From positions 1-6,190 of the forward strand of contig DATBTC010000125.1 in the NCBI GenBank assembly GCA_036559465.1: a stretch of 6,190 nt of DNA. Direction: 5' to 3'. The position numbers were made by a program, and so were the translations under genes. Below, in pieces: positions 1-5,442 of this stretch (its first letter is position 1; every line of letters starts with the position of its first letter). The notes beneath the pieces were generated by a model that was not told where the DNA came from, ran no database searches, and saw nothing but the letters and a program-made list of their open reading frames with translations. This stretch comes from JAHFPN01 sp036559465. Lineage in GTDB: Bacteria > Pseudomonadota > Alphaproteobacteria > Rhizobiales > Xanthobacteraceae.

Positions 1-140
1 AGCGGACCGGAAAATTTCGCGCGCACGAGATTGTTCAGCACCCGGCCGCCGATCGTATTCGGTTCTTCGGAAGCGCCGACGATGGCGATCGAGCGCGGCT
101 TCAGGAGCCGCGCGACCGCCTGCTGGTCGATCCCGGCCAC
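1..140 (-). CDS. Acyl-CoA synthetase, NDP-forming (FerA/acetate-CoA ligase alpha type), N-terminal fragment
   Basis: Only the first 46 codons lie in the window; the gene continues beyond the left edge. The visible residues hold the start of a CoA-binding Rossmann domain, with the family-typical run LLKPRSIAIVGAS at about residues 12-24, followed by IGGRVLNNL. This is the N-terminus of the ADP/NDP-forming acyl-CoA synthetase superfamily, which makes acyl-CoA thioesters from acid, CoA and ATP in the cytoplasm. The start is GTG at 140-138, because an in-frame TAG ends the preceding gene only 3 bp upstream and no ATG precedes the conserved domain. The Shine-Dalgarno match is poor, which suggests translational coupling to the hydratase/lyase upstream. 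From memory, Sphingobium SYK-6 has a feruloyl-CoA synthetase (FerA) of this superfamily encoded next to a hydratase/lyase (FerB), so a hydroxycinnamate-activating role is inferred. The family is fairly certain, the substrate is not. Confidence 0.82.
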   Translation of the reverse strand, partial: MAGIDQQAVARLLKPRSIAIVGASEEPNTIGGRVLNNLVRAKFSGP

Positions 141-143
141 CGG

Positions 144-971
144 CTACTTGCCGCGCTTATATGCCTTGAGGCCCGGCTTATAGGACTTGTCGTCGAGAAA
201 CTGCTTCAGGCCCTGCTCGCGGCCGCGCTCGGGATCGATCAGCACGCCCTGCTCGTTCTTGGCGGTGAGATAATCCGCAGCCACGTCCCAGGGCATGTTC
301 TGCACGTTCTTGAACGCGATGCGGGCCTGGCGCAGCACGGTCGGATTTTTTTCGAGCAGCGTTCGCGCTATCGCGGTGGTGCGTGCGCGCAGCTTGGCGA
401 GCGGAACCGCCTCGTTCACCAGGCCCATCGACGCCGCTTTCTTCCCGTCGAAGGTCTCGCCGGTCATGATGTAATACATCGCGTCGCGCCGGTTGATCAG
501 GTGCATGCCCTTGGAAACGTTGCCGCCCGGGAGAATTCCCCAGTTGATTTCCGAGAGGCCGTAGGTCGCTTCCTCGGCGGAGATCGCCAGATCGCAGGAG
601 ATCAGGGGCGTGAAGGCGCCGCCGAAGCACCAGCCGTTCACCATGGCGATGGTCGGCTTGTAGTAGTTCATCAGCCGGATCCATTGCCATTGCTGCGCCT
701 CGCGATAGATGCGCATGCGCTCGACGTGACGCAGCTTGTCGGTGCCGCGGAAATATTCGCGCAGGTCCATGCCGGCCGAGAACGAGTCGCCGCTGCCGGT
801 GAGCACCAGCACACCGCAGCGCTCGTCGGTTTCGAGCGCGTCGAGCACGCGGCACATTTCGGAGTTGAGTTCCGGGTTCATCGCGTTGCGCTTGTCCGGA
901 CGGTGCAAGGACACCCACGCGATGCCATCGTCGAACTCGACCAGGACGGTCTTTCCCCAAGCTTCGGCCAT
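144..971 (-). CDS. ech: p-Hydroxycinnamoyl-CoA (feruloyl-CoA) hydratase/lyase
   Basis: A 275-residue crotonase-fold enzyme that aligns over its full length with the Pseudomonas hydroxycinnamoyl-CoA hydratase/lyase (recalled, about 276 residues). That enzyme hydrates 4-hydroxycinnamoyl-CoAs and cleaves the adduct to an aromatic aldehyde (vanillin from feruloyl-CoA) plus acetyl-CoA. Visible landmarks are HRPDKRNAM (23-31), the oxyanion-hole region AGMDL with Met68, MVNGWCFGG (110-118) with Gly118, the acid/base Glu141 in GLSEINWG, and a C-terminal block REQGLKQFLDDKS (251-263) typical of this subfamily. Tyr73 matches the phenol-binding Tyr75 of the Pseudomonas enzyme, but the position of the second one, Tyr239, is Thr236 here. 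The ATG at 971 has a good GGGG Shine-Dalgarno 9 nt upstream. It is third in a co-directional run and 3 bp from the acyl-CoA synthetase, which would supply its CoA-ester substrate. Subfamily assignment is strong; exact substrate is less certain because of the Tyr-to-Thr change. Confidence 0.9.
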   Translation of the reverse strand: MAEAWGKTVLVEFDDGIAWVSLHRPDKRNAMNPELNSEMCRVLDALETDERCGVLVLTGSGDSFSAGMDLREYFRGTDKLRHVERMRIYREAQQWQWIRLMNYYKPTIAMVNGWCFGGAFTPLISCDLAISAEEATYGLSEINWGILPGGNVSKGMHLINRRDAMYYIMTGETFDGKKAASMGLVNEAVPLAKLRARTTAIARTLLEKNPTVLRQARIAFKNVQNMPWDVAADYLTAKNEQGVLIDPERGREQGLKQFLDDKSYKPGLKAYKRGK

Positions 972-1005
972 TTTGCTAATCCCCTGCCCTCATTGTTTCG
1001 TCACC

Positions 1006-1974
1006 TTACATCGTCAGCACGATCTTGCCGAAATGCGCGTTGGCGCGCATGCGCTCTTGCGCCGCAGGCGCCTCTTGGAGCGGGAAGGTGCGGTCGATGG
1101 GCAGCCTGAGCTTGCCCGCGGTCACTGCGTCCCACAGGTCCGCGCGCATGCGGCGCACGATCTCGCGTACTTCCTCGATGCTGCGGGTCCGGAAGGTAAC
1201 GCCCACGTAATCGATGCGCTTCAGCGCGTGCTGGTCGAAATCGAACTCGGCCTTGGTGCCGCCGAGCCGGCCGACATTGACGATGCGGCCGAGCACGGCG
1301 CTCGCCTTGACGTTCTGGTCGGCCATCGGCCCGGAGACCATATCCACCACGAGGTTCACGCCCTTGCTGGCGGTGGCTTTCAGCGCCTCCTCGGGCCAGT
1401 TCGGGTCGCGTGTATCGAGCACGAGATCGGCGCCGAATTCCTTGAGCCGCTTCCGTCGCTCCTCGTTGGTCGAGGTGCCGATCACGAGCTTGGCGCCCAT
1501 AAGCTTGGCAATCATCAAGCCCATGAGGCCGACGCCGGAACTGGCGCCCTGGATCAATACGCTTTCGCCCGCCTTGAGCCGGCCGTTGGTGACGACGGCG
1601 TCGTGCATGGTGAGCAGCGCGAGCGACAGGGAACCCGCCACCTCGAAGCTCATATCGGCAGGCATGGGGATCACGCGGCCCCAGTCGCAGACAGCATATT
1701 CGGCATAGCCGCCGCTGCCCGAGCACAGCACGCGGTCGCCGGCTTTGATGTCTTTTGTTTCGGAACCGGTCTCGACCACCTCGCCGGCCCATTCGAGACC
1801 GATGGGCGAACCCGTCGTGCCATGGCCGGGATGCCCCTTGGCGCGTGCGGCATTCAAGTCAGCTCGGTTCAGCCCGGCCGCACGCACGCGCACCAGCACC
1901 TCGTTCGGTTTCGGCTTGGGTTGGGCTACTTCGCGGACCTGGAGCCCGCTCTCGGTGCCGACGCCTGCTTTCAT
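1006..1974 (-). CDS. Zinc-independent MDR-family NAD(P)H:quinone oxidoreductase-like protein
   Basis: A 322-residue medium-chain dehydrogenase/reductase of the quinone oxidoreductase (QOR) branch, of usual length. The N-terminal GroES-like domain runs to about residue 125 and contains RAAGLNRADL (31-40), where Asn36 sits in place of the catalytic-zinc cysteine; no structural four-cysteine cluster is present. The Rossmann domain follows, with the dinucleotide motif QGASSGVG at 142-149. Such enzymes reduce quinones or the C=C bond of enones using NAD(P)H in the cytoplasm. The ATG at 1974 is supported by a GGGAG Shine-Dalgarno with 6-nt spacing. The gene lies 31 bp after the dioxygenase and 34 bp before the hydratase/lyase, so it is very likely co-transcribed with both. 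A role in reducing an unsaturated or quinoid aromatic intermediate is inferred from context only; members of this family cannot be assigned a substrate by sequence. Confidence 0.88.
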   Translation of the reverse strand: MKAGVGTESGLQVREVAQPKPKPNEVLVRVRAAGLNRADLNAARAKGHPGHGTTGSPIGLEWAGEVVETGSETKDIKAGDRVLCSGSGGYAEYAVCDWGRVIPMPADMSFEVAGSLSLALLTMHDAVVTNGRLKAGESVLIQGASSGVGLMGLMIAKLMGAKLVIGTSTNEERRKRLKEFGADLVLDTRDPNWPEEALKATASKGVNLVVDMVSGPMADQNVKASAVLGRIVNVGRLGGTKAEFDFDQHALKRIDYVGVTFRTRSIEEVREIVRRMRADLWDAVTAGKLRLPIDRTFPLQEAPAAQERMRANAHFGKIVLTM

Positions 1975-2005
1975 CGCGAACTCCCGGCACCCTGAACGAA
2001 CGATT

Positions 2006-3019
2006 TCAGCGCGCGCTCTTCTGTCCCTTGCGCACGCTGTCCCACCAGGGGCAGACGCCTTCCATCTGCTCGAAATTGCCCTCGATCACCTGCACCGGCT
2101 TGCGATAGCCCTTCTCGGCGTTGGCCAGCACCATGTCACGCGCGCGCTTGCGTGCGTCGTCCGGAAGCCATTTGCGATCGTGGCCCCAGATGCTCGGGCC
2201 CTCGGAACGCTCGTAGGACTGCCAGGTCTTGGGATCGATGCTGCGGCCGCCCCAACCGTATTCGACCATGAAGGCCGACGGCGTCCAGGAATAGAACGAG
2301 GTGAGGAAATCGCTGGTGTGGCGACCGAGCGTGACCGCGACGCGGCCTTCCTCCGCCTGCGCCAGATCGTAGCCGTGGCCGACGTCGTCGAAGCTGAACA
2401 GCTCCATCATCATGTGATGCACGGCGTTCTTGCCCGACTGCACGAAGGCGATGCTGTGATGGCGCGGGTTCACGTGCATGAAATAGGCGGTAAAAGGCTG
2501 GAAATAATAGTCGCTGAGGCGGAAGCCGAGCAGGTCGCGGTAGAACGGCATCACCTCGTCCACCTTCTCGACCTGCAGCACCACATGGCCCATGCCGAGC
2601 GGCCCGGTGCGGAAGCCCGAGATATTGCGGCCGGGCGCGAACGGCTCGGCGGCGATCTCCGGCCCATGGAAAATCTCGACCCGGTTGCCGACCGGATCGT
2701 GCAGCACGACGAGGTCCTTGACCCGCCGCTCGTCGGCGAGCGCGCGCGACCCGCGCGCGACCTTGATGCCGGCGCGATCGAGCTGCGCCGCGAGCCCCTC
2801 GAGCGCCGCGGCGTCGGCGACCTCCCAGCCGAAATAGCCGATGCCTTCGCCGCCATCGGCTTCGACGACGATGCGCTGCTTGCGGTCGTCCATGCGGAAC
2901 GCGAGCGTGGAGCGGCTCTTGTCGATGGGCTGCAACCCAAGCAGCCTGCCGCCGTACGTGCGCCAGTCGTCGAGCGACTTGGCGCGAATTCCTACGTAGC
3001 CGAGAGCCTGCGGAAACAT
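2006..3019 (-). CDS. Type I (VOC-fold) extradiol ring-cleavage dioxygenase, BphC-like
   Basis: A 337-residue protein with two vicinal-oxygen-chelate modules (about 5-120 and 142-255), the architecture of 2,3-dihydroxybiphenyl 1,2-dioxygenase and related Fe(II) extradiol enzymes that open a catechol ring next to the two hydroxyls. The catalytic module is intact. Metal ligands appear to be His145 (GMGH), His202 (in HHMMMEL; His201 is the alternative) and Glu253 (FMVEYGW). His188 (NPRHH), His234 and Tyr243 match the second-sphere residues BphC His195, His241 and Tyr250 (recalled numbering). The segment 232-253 fits the PROSITE extradiol signature except Ala249 at the Gly/Pro position. After the usual BphC-type ending (IWGH at 277-280) there is an unusual tail of about 57 residues with CPWW at 323-326. 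ATG 3019 is the first possible start, since an in-frame TGA lies 12 bp upstream; the Shine-Dalgarno is weak. It is the first gene of the minus-strand run. Ring substrate unknown. Confidence 0.88.
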   Translation of the reverse strand: MFPQALGYVGIRAKSLDDWRTYGGRLLGLQPIDKSRSTLAFRMDDRKQRIVVEADGGEGIGYFGWEVADAAALEGLAAQLDRAGIKVARGSRALADERRVKDLVVLHDPVGNRVEIFHGPEIAAEPFAPGRNISGFRTGPLGMGHVVLQVEKVDEVMPFYRDLLGFRLSDYYFQPFTAYFMHVNPRHHSIAFVQSGKNAVHHMMMELFSFDDVGHGYDLAQAEEGRVAVTLGRHTSDFLTSFYSWTPSAFMVEYGWGGRSIDPKTWQSYERSEGPSIWGHDRKWLPDDARKRARDMVLANAEKGYRKPVQVIEGNFEQMEGVCPWWDSVRKGQKSAR

Positions 3020-3035
3020 GGCGCACCGTCATGTG

Positions 3036-3065
3036 TTGACGTCGTTCGCTAGTCTCGATCATACA
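3036..3065 (+). promoter_or_regulatory. Weak candidate promoter for the MetE-like gene
   Basis: TTGACG at 3036-3041 is a five-of-six match to the -35 consensus, but the -10 position is poor: CATACA at 3060-3065 with an 18-nt spacer matches three of six. Used this way, transcription would begin at or next to the ATG at 3071, giving a very short or leaderless message. That would fit the absence of a convincing Shine-Dalgarno before this gene. Confidence 0.25.
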
Positions 3066-3072
3066 AGATCAT
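3057..3072. repeat. GATCAT direct repeat with 10-bp period
   Basis: GATCAT occurs at 3057-3062 and again at 3067-3072, so the copies are one helical turn apart on the same DNA face. They span the -10 candidate of the leftward promoter and the ATG of the rightward gene. This may be a regulator contact site or chance; six bases repeated twice is weak evidence. Confidence 0.3.
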
Positions 3073-3087
3073 GACCGAGCGCACCAA
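3058..3087 (-). promoter_or_regulatory. Candidate sigma-70-type promoter for the dioxygenase operon
   Basis: On the minus strand, TATGAT at 3063-3058 matches the -10 consensus at five of six positions, and TTGGTG at 3087-3082 gives a weak -35 (three of six) with an 18-nt spacer. Transcription would start near 3051, leaving a leader of roughly 30 nt before the dioxygenase ATG. The elements overlap the first codons of the divergent methyltransferase gene. Predicted by eye only. Confidence 0.4.
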
Positions 3088-4192
3088 GCCTCCCTTCCGT
3101 GCCGACCAGGTCGGCAGCCTGATCCGGCCCGACGCGCTGATCAAAGCGCGCGAGGCGGCCGAGAAGAACGAAATACCTGCCGCCGAGTTCCGGCGCATCC
3201 AGGAGGGCGCGATCCGCGACGTGGTGCGGCTGCAGGAGGAGATCGGGCTCAAGGTGGTCACCGACGGCGAATTCAACCGCAAGAGCTGGCAGCGCGACTT
3301 CCTGCTCAAGTTCAAGAACGTGACGCTCGGCCAGGCCGCCATGCGCGTGCGCTTCCATACCGCCGAAGGACAGCGCGACCATGTGCCGCCGTCGCTGCTG
3401 GTGTCCGGCAAATTGTCGCGGCCCGGCGAAATCTTCGTCGATGACTTCCGCTTCCTGAAATCGGTGTCCAAGGCCACGCCCAAGGTGACGATCCCCTCGC
3501 CTACAGTGATGCATTTCCGCGGCGGGCGTGGCGCCATCGACGCCAAAGCCTATCCGGATATTTCCGTGTTCTACGACGATCTCGCGCGGGTCTATCGCGA
3601 GGAGATCGCCGATCTCGCCAAGGCCGGTTGCCGCTATTTGCAGATCGACGAGGTCAATCTTGCTTATTTGTGCGATCCGGCGCTACGCGCGGAAGTCGCC
3701 AATTTCGGCGAAGACCCGGAGACGCTGCCCAAAACCTACGCGAAGTTGCTGAACGACACGATCGCCGGCAAGCCCGCCGACATGACGGTGTGCATGCATC
3801 TGTGCCGCGGCAATTTCGCCGGCGCCTGGGTCGCCGAGGGCGGCTACGAGCCGGTGGCGGAGTTGCTGTTCAACGAGATCAACGTGGACGGCTATTTCCT
3901 CGAATATGACAGCCCGCGCGCGGGCGGCTTCGAGCCGCTGCGCTTTCTGCCCAAGGGCAAGGTCGCCGTGCTCGGGCTCGTCACGACCAAGAGCCCGAAA
4001 CTGGAGAGCAAGGACGAACTCAAGCGGCGGATCGACGAGGCCGCGCGCTTCGTTCCGCTCGAGCAGCTAGCACTCAGCCCGCAATGCGGCTTCTCGAGCG
4101 GAATCGGCGGCAATGCCGTGACCTACGAAGACGAAATCAAGAAGCTCCGGCTCGTGGTCGAGACCGCGCGCGAGGTGTGGGGCTCGGCGTAG
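3071..4192 (+). CDS. Stand-alone MetE-type (cobalamin-independent methionine synthase C-domain-like) methyltransferase
   Basis: A 373-residue protein of the COG0620 / UROD-MetE superfamily, about half of full MetE: the catalytic TIM barrel without the N-terminal MetE domain. It opens with FRADQVGSLIRP (9-20), typical of the short stand-alone form. The zinc site appears complete: His243-X-Cys245 in MHLCRGN, Glu278 in FLEYDSP and Cys339 in SPQCGF, corresponding to E. coli MetE His641, Cys643, Glu665 and Cys726 (recalled). Asp193 in QIDEV matches the MetE substrate-binding Asp605. Such proteins use zinc to activate a thiol and transfer a methyl or alkyl group to it; relatives include methionine synthases and epoxyalkane:coenzyme M transferase. 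ATG 3071 is the first possible start (in-frame TAG at 3050-3052); only a poor AAGA precedes it. Its divergence from the dioxygenase suggests a link to methyl groups of methoxylated aromatics, which is inference. True methyl donor and acceptor are unknown. Confidence 0.85.
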   Translation: MTERTKPPFRADQVGSLIRPDALIKAREAAEKNEIPAAEFRRIQEGAIRDVVRLQEEIGLKVVTDGEFNRKSWQRDFLLKFKNVTLGQAAMRVRFHTAEGQRDHVPPSLLVSGKLSRPGEIFVDDFRFLKSVSKATPKVTIPSPTVMHFRGGRGAIDAKAYPDISVFYDDLARVYREEIADLAKAGCRYLQIDEVNLAYLCDPALRAEVANFGEDPETLPKTYAKLLNDTIAGKPADMTVCMHLCRGNFAGAWVAEGGYEPVAELLFNEINVDGYFLEYDSPRAGGFEPLRFLPKGKVAVLGLVTTKSPKLESKDELKRRIDEAARFVPLEQLALSPQCGFSSGIGGNAVTYEDEIKKLRLVVETAREVWGSA

Positions 4193-4200
4193 AAGCGCCG

Positions 4201-5232
4201 TCAGGCCTTTGCCGTAGCCGGCGCCTTGGTTTTCAACCGGTTGAAGACCTTGCGGGTGTTGCCCTCGAAGATCTTACGCTTGTCCTCGGCGGACAGCCAC
4301 GACACCTGGTCGACATAGCGCTTGGTATCGTCGAAATACTGGCCGGTCTGCGGATCGAGCCCTTTGACGGCGCCGACCATCTCGGATGCGAACAGAATAT
4401 TGTCGATCGGGACAACCTTGGTCAGCAGTTCGATCCCAGGCAGATGATAGACGCAGGTGTCGAAGTAGATGTTGTTCTTCATCAGTTCGTCGAGCGGCGG
4501 TCGATTGTTGTTGAGAGCGAGCCCGCGATAACGGCCCCAATGGAACGGCACCGCGCCGCCGCCGTGCGGGATTATCAATTTCAGCGTCGGGAAATCCTTG
4601 AACAGGTCGGACATCATGAGCTGCATGAACGCCATGGTGTCGGCGTTGATGTAATAGGCGCCAGTGGTATGTTGCGCCGGATTGCAGGAACCCGAGACGT
4701 GGATCATCGCCGGTACGTCGAGCTCGATCATCTTTTCGTAGAACGGATACCACCACTTGTCGGAGAGCGGCGGCGCGTTGAAGAAGCCGCCGGACGGGTC
4801 CGGGTTGAGATTGCAGCCGATAAAGCCGAGCTCGTTGACGCAACGCTCGAGCTCGCGGGCGCTGTTTTTCGGCGGAACGCCCGGCGACTGCGGCAACTGG
4901 CAGACGCCGACGAAATTCTCGGGGTAGAGCTTGACGACACGGTGGATGAGGTCGTTGCAGATCTGCGACCACTCCATACTCACGCTTTCGTCGCCGATAT
5001 GGTGGCCCATGCCCGACGCGCGCGGCGAGAAAATGGTGAGGTCGGTGCCCCGCTCGCGCTGAAACTTGAGCTGCGCGCCTTCCAGGCTCTCGCGGATCTC
5101 GTCGTCGCTCATCTTGAGCGAAGCCTTGGTGGGCAGCGGCTTCTTTTCCTTGATGGCGTCGACCTGCTCCTTGCGGAAGCGATGCAGGTCCTTCGGCTCG
5201 GTCGTGTAGTGGCCGTGACAGTCGATAATCAT
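4201..5232 (-). CDS. ligJ: 4-Oxalomesaconate hydratase (LigJ-type amidohydrolase)
   Basis: A 343-residue metal-dependent hydrolase of the COG2159 amidohydrolase family that closely resembles Sphingobium LigJ, which hydrates 4-oxalomesaconate to 4-carboxy-4-hydroxy-2-oxoadipate in the protocatechuate 4,5-cleavage and gallate pathways (cytoplasm). Numbered from the start chosen here, it has His6-X-His8 (IIDCHGHY), His178 (MIHVSGSCNP), His223 (IIPHGGGAV) and Glu284 (ASEMVGAV). These fall at the same positions as the LigJ zinc ligands and catalytic glutamate as recalled (His6, His8, His178, Glu284). Glutamate where most of the superfamily has aspartate is a LigJ trait. The segment LERCVNELGFIGCNLNPDP (128-146) is also LigJ-like. 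An ATG 48 bp upstream (5280) is in frame, but it would add residues rich in Leu-Ser that the family lacks. The gene converges on the MetE-like gene with 8 bp between stops and is transcribed away from the aldolase. Function is quite secure, although the pathway feeding it is not visible. Confidence 0.9.
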   Translation of the reverse strand: MIIDCHGHYTTEPKDLHRFRKEQVDAIKEKKPLPTKASLKMSDDEIRESLEGAQLKFQRERGTDLTIFSPRASGMGHHIGDESVSMEWSQICNDLIHRVVKLYPENFVGVCQLPQSPGVPPKNSARELERCVNELGFIGCNLNPDPSGGFFNAPPLSDKWWYPFYEKMIELDVPAMIHVSGSCNPAQHTTGAYYINADTMAFMQLMMSDLFKDFPTLKLIIPHGGGAVPFHWGRYRGLALNNNRPPLDELMKNNIYFDTCVYHLPGIELLTKVVPIDNILFASEMVGAVKGLDPQTGQYFDDTKRYVDQVSWLSAEDKRKIFEGNTRKVFNRLKTKAPATAKA

Positions 5233-5241
5233 GATTCCAAC

Positions 5242-5259
5242 GCTGAGGCTGAGGCTGAG
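5242..5259. repeat. Three tandem copies of GCTGAG in the ligJ leader
   Basis: The hexamer GCTGAG is repeated exactly three times just upstream of the chosen ligJ start. It reads CTCAGC on the transcribed (minus) strand and would encode Leu-Ser repeats if translation began at 5280. A short tandem tract of this type is prone to copy-number change and lies about 10-27 nt upstream of the start codon. Confidence 0.7.
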
Positions 5260-5302
5260 GAGTGGAACACGCGGATTCATTCCGCCGCGCGTGATACGGA
5301 GA

Positions 5303-5329
5303 ATGCTAGGCCTGCTGCGCGATTGTCAA
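5303..5329 (-). promoter_or_regulatory. Candidate ligJ promoter with perfect TTGACA -35 box
   Basis: The minus strand reads TTGACA at 5329-5324, an exact -35 consensus. The best -10 is TAGCAT at 5308-5303 (four of six) with a short 15-nt spacer; GCATTC at 17 nt is poorer. Start of transcription would be near 5296, giving a leader of about 64 nt to the ligJ ATG at 5232. Predicted by eye only. Confidence 0.4.
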
Positions 5330-5352
5330 ACACGGAAGTTCGTCCGCCTCGC

Positions 5353-5382
5353 TTGTGAGCCGAGCGCTGTATCGGCTATATC
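5353..5382 (+). promoter_or_regulatory. Weak candidate promoter for the aldolase gene
   Basis: TTGTGA at 5353-5358 and TATATC at 5377-5382, spaced by 18 nt, each match the sigma-70 consensus at four of six positions. Transcription would start near 5390, about 50 nt before the aldolase ATG. Its spacer carries the dyad at 5358-5377. Confidence 0.3.
5358..5377. promoter_or_regulatory. 20-bp dyad symmetry, candidate operator
   Basis: Perfect 6-bp arms AGCCGA (5358-5363) and TCGGCT (5372-5377) flank an 8-bp centre. The two half-sites are 14 bp apart centre to centre, the spacing of many dimeric repressor sites, and they sit between the -35 and -10 candidates of the aldolase promoter. No uridine tract follows and it lies upstream of both genes, so an operator is more likely than a terminator. 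No cognate regulator is encoded in the window. Confidence 0.4.
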
Positions 5383-5430
5383 CGCATTGCCTCGGCGCGC
5401 AGGCGGAGCCCTCGTGCGCAGGTAGTTCCG

Positions 5431-5438
5431 AAGGGGGA
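5431..5438 (+). promoter_or_regulatory. Strong Shine-Dalgarno of the aldolase gene
   Basis: AAGGGGGA ends 4 nt before the ATG at 5443. It is one of the best ribosome binding sites in the window and fixes the start of the aldolase reading frame, which is otherwise open at the right edge. Confidence 0.75.
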
Positions 5439-5442
5439 TTGC

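Noticed and set aside
736..1995. Long plus-strand open frame (419 codons) antisense to the hydratase/lyase and MDR genes
   Set aside because: It covers two well-recognised genes on the other strand, its translation is His/Ala/Arg-rich without any recognisable domain, and it is the kind of antisense frame expected in GC-rich DNA.
1745..3052. Long plus-strand open frame (435 codons) antisense to the dioxygenase
   Set aside because: Low-complexity composition with many His, Ala, Glu and Arg, no family resemblance, and the opposite strand carries an intact catalytic VOC protein.
3017..3062. Alternative minus-strand frame beginning near 3062 and overlapping the dioxygenase start
   Set aside because: Its translation is Arg-rich without domains and is out of frame with the conserved VOC protein, which starts at 3019.
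4195..4224. Inverted repeat GCGCCG (4195-4200) and CGGCGC (4219-4224) at the convergent gene ends, considered as a terminator
   Set aside because: The 18-nt loop is long, the right arm lies inside ligJ coding sequence, and there is no T-tract on either side; in GC-rich DNA a 6-bp match of G and C is easily chance.
5278..5280. ATG at 5280 as the ligJ start
   Set aside because: It adds residues not seen in the LigJ family and has a purine run directly abutting the ATG with no spacing; starting at 5232 reproduces the family N-terminus and metal-residue numbering.
4084..5358. Plus-strand open frame (424 codons) overlapping the end of the MetE-like gene and all of ligJ
   Set aside because: It is a codon-bias shadow of ligJ; the translation shows no domain, and it would overlap two confident genes.
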